Shown here: positions 38,643 through 39,938 of the stretch, one piece after another
How positions within the stretch are numbered: the stretch's first letter is position 1
How the letters are laid out: each line of letters begins with the position of its first letter
NCBI GenBank assembly: GCA_947631565.1
Contig: CANRLV010000016.1
Span: 1 to 39,938 of the forward strand
DNA length: 39,938 nucleotides
Origin: an uncultured Gemmiger sp.
GTDB taxonomy: Bacteria; Bacillota; Clostridia; Oscillospirales; Ruminococcaceae
Direction of reading: 5' to 3'
Notes under the pieces: generated by a model
Told to the model about the DNA's origin: nothing
Seen by the model: only the letters and a program-made list of their open reading frames with translations
Databases searched by the model: none
Made by a program: the position numbers and the translations under genes

Positions 38643-39938
38643 GGGCATCCTCCGATGGCGCATCAGGCGCAGGCAGGTCAAAGGGGTCTGTGGTATCGGT
38701 GTCGGGCGTGCGCTCGGCCTCGCCCTCGGCGCGGCGGCAGGCTGCACGGTAGTCGCACCACTGGCAGGGCTTGCCGCCCCCGTCCGGGCAGAAGGGCGCG
38801 GCGGCGATGCGGCCGCCGTACAGGTTGCGGGTCATCTCGATGAGCATATTGTCGAGGTGGGCGCGGATGCGCCCAAGCTTGTCGGCGTCGGCCAGGTGCC
38901 GGCGCGAGGCCGCCGTCAGCGCGCCGGTGCGGGCACTGAACTCCAGCGGCACGAAATCGCCGCTGCCGGCGGCGTCCATCGCCCGCCAGACGCCCTCGTC
39001 GTCCAGCAAGAGACCGTCCAGCGGGTAGTCGGGCGCTTCCGCTTGCGGCGCCTCCCCGGCGTCGGCCGGTGTTTGCGGGCGGGCGGCGGTGGTGGGGGCG
39101 GGGTCGGCGAGCAGATACTCGACGCCGGCCGCCCTGGCGCCGGGAAACAACGCCTGCCCGTTGCGCTCGAGCGTGAACAGGTAGAGCAGCATCTGGCAGT
39201 CCAGCCCATGGTAGACCTCGCGCAGGTCGAACTTTTTGTTGCCGGTCTTGTAATCGACGACGCGGATGTACGTTTGGCCGTCCTTTTCCATCGCGTCCAC
39301 ACGGTCGACGGTGCCCACCACGCGGATGGTGTGCCCGGCCCCGTCGTCCAGCTGCACCGGCTCGATGTGCGGGGCATCCGGGTCCGCGGCGTTGGGGCGG
39401 TCGTCGATGCGCAGCTCGAACGCCACCGGCTTGAAGCCGGACTGGCGCACGTCGCGCTGGATGAAGCCCAGCAGCCCGACCAGGTTGCGCCGGATGCGCT
39501 GCAAAAGATACTGCATACGCACGGTGGCGCCGGGCAGGTTTTCGTCGACATATTCCCGCATCAGCGCGTCGACGAGGTTTTCGAGCGCCTCCGGGTCAAG
39601 GCCGGCAAAGGCATCGCCCTGCCGGCAGAGCGCCTGCTCCAGCACCCAGTGGGTAAGCGTGCCGCTGATGTTGGGCGCCAGCTCCGCCCTGGGGCGCGGG
39701 CGCACGCCCAGCACATACTGCATAAAATAGCCGAACGGGCAGACGGCGTAGCGCTCGAACCGGGTGGGGCTGATGCGCAGCCCGCCCCCCAGCAGCGCGG
39801 CCAGGGCGGCGGTGTCCAGCACGGCGGCGGGCTCGCCGTCGGCGGCGCGGGTCACGGCGGCGAAGCCGGGCGCGGCGTCCGGCGTGCCCTCCAGCGCCTG
39901 CAGCGCCGCGTGCACGGCGGCGCGCTGCGGCGTCGGCT
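38635..39938 (-). CDS. addB: ATP-dependent nuclease subunit B (AddB), C-terminal part
   Basis: The frame is open to the right edge, so this is the last 434 codons or so of AddB; the helicase-like N-terminus is outside. It contains the RecB-family nuclease with the catalytic DYK of IRVVDYKTGNKKFDL, and the cysteines of the 4Fe-4S cluster: one in ERYAVCPFGYFMQYVLG and three in KPCQWCDYRAACRRAEG. Together with addA it forms an operon. The C-terminal tail after the last cysteine is acidic and probably flexible. Confidence 0.94.
   Translation of the reverse strand, partial: PTPQRAAVHAALQALEGTPDAAPGFAAVTRAADGEPAAVLDTAALAALLGGGLRISPTRFERYAVCPFGYFMQYVLGVRPRPRAELAPNISGTLTHWVLEQALCRQGDAFAGLDPEALENLVDALMREYVDENLPGATVRMQYLLQRIRRNLVGLLGFIQRDVRQSGFKPVAFELRIDDRPNAADPDAPHIEPVQLDDGAGHTIRVVGTVDRVDAMEKDGQTYIRVVDYKTGNKKFDLREVYHGLDCQMLLYLFTLERNGQALFPGARAAGVEYLLADPAPTTAARPQTPADAGEAPQAEAPDYPLDGLLLDDEGVWRAMDAAGSGDFVPLEFSARTGALTAASRRHLADADKLGRIRAHLDNMLIEMTRNLYGGRIAAAPFCPDGGGKPCQWCDYRAACRRAEGEAERTPDTDTTDPFDLPAPDAPSEDAHA

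Noticed and set aside
36270-38843. Long plus-strand open frame opposite addA, and similar long antisense frames over fakA, recG, dac, the PASTA gene and others
   Set aside because: They lie opposite strongly recognisable genes and have Arg/Gly/His-rich, non-protein-like composition, a normal result of high GC. None has a matching ribosome binding site and family motif.

Overview
The window is about 40 kb of a GC-rich, densely coded Clostridia chromosome. Family-level resemblance points to Oscillospiraceae/Ruminococcaceae; this is inference from gene content: CIRCE/HrcA heat-shock control, SpoVT, a DacF-like carboxypeptidase, AddAB in place of RecBCD, YloU-FakA(YloV)-RecG order and a PheB-type ACT protein. 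It is core genome. I see no prophage, insertion sequence, CRISPR array, tRNA or rRNA.

Layout, left to right: hrcA-grpE-dnaK (minus; CIRCE and sigma-A promoter); spoVT (minus) back to back with a NUDIX hydrolase (plus); rpsF-ssb-rpsR (plus); a zinc-ribbon/pseudokinase/PASTA membrane protein, yebC, cca and an rsuA-type pseudouridine synthase (minus); a DAHP synthase (plus); the pheB-hom-thrB-aspartokinase threonine operon (minus); a class A penicillin-binding protein (minus); a small membrane protein (plus); a HAD phosphatase, glycosyltransferase, 38-aa protein, small integral membrane protein, pncB and dac (minus); recG, fakA and yloU (minus); a CBS protein (plus); a sodium:alanine symporter (minus); rplL, rplJ, rplA, rplK, nusG, secE and rpmG (minus); and addA with the 3' part of addB (minus).

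The main unexplained signal is a roughly 180-bp intergenic element present six times (near 2.1, 18.7, 20.0, 23.9, 26.2 and 32.4 kb), always in the same orientation. Each copy folds into the same series of hairpins. The stem sequences differ between copies, yet both arms change together, so base pairing is kept: the signature of a selected structured RNA or structured-DNA element. One end sits against the stop codon of a minus-strand gene in five of six copies. The other end lies near the next gene's promoter or start. The sixth copy is flanked by an exact 21-bp direct repeat. I cannot match it to a named family.

Other points worth checking are a 56-nt perfect three-way junction between rplL and the symporter gene, a promoter buried inside the addA terminator, a PASTA protein whose kinase domain has lost both catalytic aspartates, a sigma-G-like promoter for spoVT, a 38-aa conserved-looking ORF, and ribosomal-protein leaders before rplJ and rpsF.
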